Assembly: GCA_023265025.1 (NCBI GenBank)
Contig: JAHFUP010000005.1
Location: forward strand, 51,871 to 115,870
Source of the DNA: Acidimicrobiia bacterium
GTDB taxonomy: Bacteria; Actinomycetota; Acidimicrobiia; Acidimicrobiales; AC-14
DNA length: 64,000 bases
Reading direction: 5' to 3'
The notes beneath the pieces are model-generated. The model did no database searches, was not told where the DNA came from, and saw nothing but the letters and a program-made list of their open reading frames with translations. Shown here in pieces: positions 60,704 to 64,000 of the stretch. The position numbers were made by a program, and so were the translations under genes. Position 1 is the stretch's first letter. Each line of letters opens with the position of its first letter.

Positions 60704-60870
60704 ACCGCCGCGCCGCAGTGCGGGCAGGCGTCGTAGACCCGCGAGACCGTCCGGCCGCAGCCGGGGCACAGGCGAGGGTGGGCCTGTCCCCGGCGCAGTC
60801 GCGCCACGGCCGAGAACAGCATCCCTCCGACGGCGACGGCCATCAGCACCTCGACCAGGTCACGGACCAT
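60700..60870 (-). CDS. 56-aa membrane-anchored zinc-ribbon protein (below the ORF-track length cutoff)
   Basis: [56 protein letters not shown], CPxCG-x10-CPHCG. Confidence 0.6.
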   Translation of the reverse strand: MVRDLVEVLMAVAVGGMLFSAVARLRRGQAHPRLCPGCGRTVSRVYDACPHCGAAV

Positions 60871-60896
60871 CGCCACCAGTCTCTACGCTTCGTGCG

Positions 60897-62880
<1,984 letters not shown>

Positions 62881-62891
<11 letters not shown>

Positions 62892-63852
62892 CGGTACCCA
62901 TGTCGGCGTAGCGGTCGCCGCTGGCCGGGCCGACATTGTCGTCGAGCCAGGCCAGGTCGCCGGCGTCGAGGGTGACGGCGGCGGCGGCGATGTTCTCCTC
63001 GAGGAATTTCAGGCGCTTGGTGCCCGGGATGGGGACGATGTCCTGGCCCTGGGCGAGGACCCACGCGATGGCGATCTGGCCGGGGGTGCAGTGTTTCTGG
63101 TGGGCCAGCTCGCTGACGGCGTCCACCAGGGCGAGGTTGCGGTCGAAGTGCTTCTCGCCGAAGCGGGGGAAGCGGCGCTGGCGGGTGTCGCCTTCGGGGA
63201 GGTCGGCGGCCGAGCGGATGGTGCCCGTCAGCAGGCCCCGACCCAGCGGGCTGTACGCGACGAACCCGATGCCGAGCTCGCGGACCGTCGAAAGGATCTC
63301 GTCTTCGACATCTCGGGTGAACAGGCTGTACTCGCTCTGCAGGGCGGTGATGGGGTGGGTGGCGTCGGCCCTTCTGATCGTCGTCGGGCCGGCTTCCGAC
63401 AGGCCGAGGTGGCGGATCTTGCCGGCCTCGACGAGCTCGGCCATGGCGCCGACGGTTTCCTCGATCGGCACCTGGTTGTCGACCCGGTGCTGGTAGTAGA
63501 GGTCGATGTGGTCGACGCCGAGCCTGTCGAGTGAGGCGTCGCAGGCGGCCCGCACGTAGTCGGGGCGGCCGTTGATGCCGACCCAGGAGCCGTCCTCCCG
63601 CCGCTCGTTGCCGAACTTGGTGGCGAGGGTGACCTCGTCCCGCCGGCCGGCGATGGCCTGGCCGACGAGGCGCTCGTTGGTGAACGGGCCGTAGATGTCG
63701 GCCGTGTCGAGGAAGGTGCACCCCAGGTCGAGCGCCCGGTGGATGACGGCGATCGACTCGGCGTCGTCGCCGGCGCCGTAGAACTCCGACATGCCCATGC
63801 AGCCGAGGCCGAGGGCGGAGACGGTGAGGTCGCGGAGGCTGCGTTGTTCCAT
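62881..63852 (-). CDS. Aldo/keto reductase
   Basis: [55 protein letters not shown]. Confidence 0.95.
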
Positions 63853-63877
63853 AGGTTCCTTCCTACCCGTTCTTGAC

Positions 63878-63895
63878 CACGAACGTACGTTCGTG
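63878..63895. promoter_or_regulatory. 18-bp perfect palindrome, operator candidate
   Basis: CACGAACGTACGTTCGTG just upstream of the aldo/keto reductase start. Confidence 0.6.
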
Positions 63896-63951
63896 TACGT
63901 TGGGTGGTGACTTCCCCCCTGGTCCGGCCGCCCTCCGATTGAGGGAGCCGT

Positions 63952-64000
63952 CGTGTCTGTCTCTGCATTGGTGGCTGCGGTCGACGGGCTGTGCGCGGTC
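63952..64000 (+). CDS. Start of a CDS truncated by the window edge
   Basis: GTG after [23 protein letters not shown]; too short to identify. Confidence 0.3.

Overview
This 64 kb window is high-GC, gene-dense DNA from a chromosome that is probably actinobacterial. A mycothiol synthase, MDMPI-type proteins, an MtrAB/LpqB-like locus and DUF6458 point that way; an Acidimicrobiia-like lineage is my inference. No rRNA, tRNA, CRISPR array, transposase or phage genes were recognised. Main blocks: (1) 0-9 kb: tandem AAA+ ATPase, BNR/beta-propeller protein with RTX repeats, Bax inhibitor-1-like protein, S41-like peptidase. (2) 9-21.6 kb: a largely translationally coupled carbon/PHA locus (bcp, two 3-hydroxyacyl-CoA dehydrogenases, pyruvate kinase, homodimeric PDH E1, thiolase, two PHA synthases, MaoC hydratase, phasin-like protein, XRE regulator). 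(3) 21.6-28.2 kb: type II fatty acid synthesis cluster (fabI, accD-like, fabF, acpP, fabG, fabH, a biotinyl-like domain protein, fabD). (4) 28.2-40.5 kb: trp genes (trpA, trpB1, trpF, trpB2, trpC, trpE), with a PadR regulator, a frameshifted AbiEi/DUF559 gene and a two-component system interspersed. (5) 40.5-48.6 kb: his genes (hisI, F, A, H, B, C, D), with glgC, a glgA/glgM-like gene and an orphan groES inserted. (6) 49-52.7 kb: nth, mshD, VIT1-like transporter, rlmN. (7) 52.7-54.5 kb: toxin-antitoxin island with two complete modules and a PIN remnant, associated with a 15-bp direct repeat. (8) 54.6-64 kb: GH-like protein, an MtrAB/LpqB-like system, acyl-CoA dehydrogenase, a DUF255 thioredoxin-like protein, aldo/keto reductase. 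Most promising observations: the PEP-to-PHA operon, a biotinyl-like protein apparently lacking the aligned lysine inside the FAS cluster, dual trpB, glycogen genes coupled into the his operon, the TA island with its direct repeat, and two single-site frameshifts (pyk and AbiEi/DUF559). I found no clearly new defence or mobile system. All calls were made by eye from translations, without database searches.
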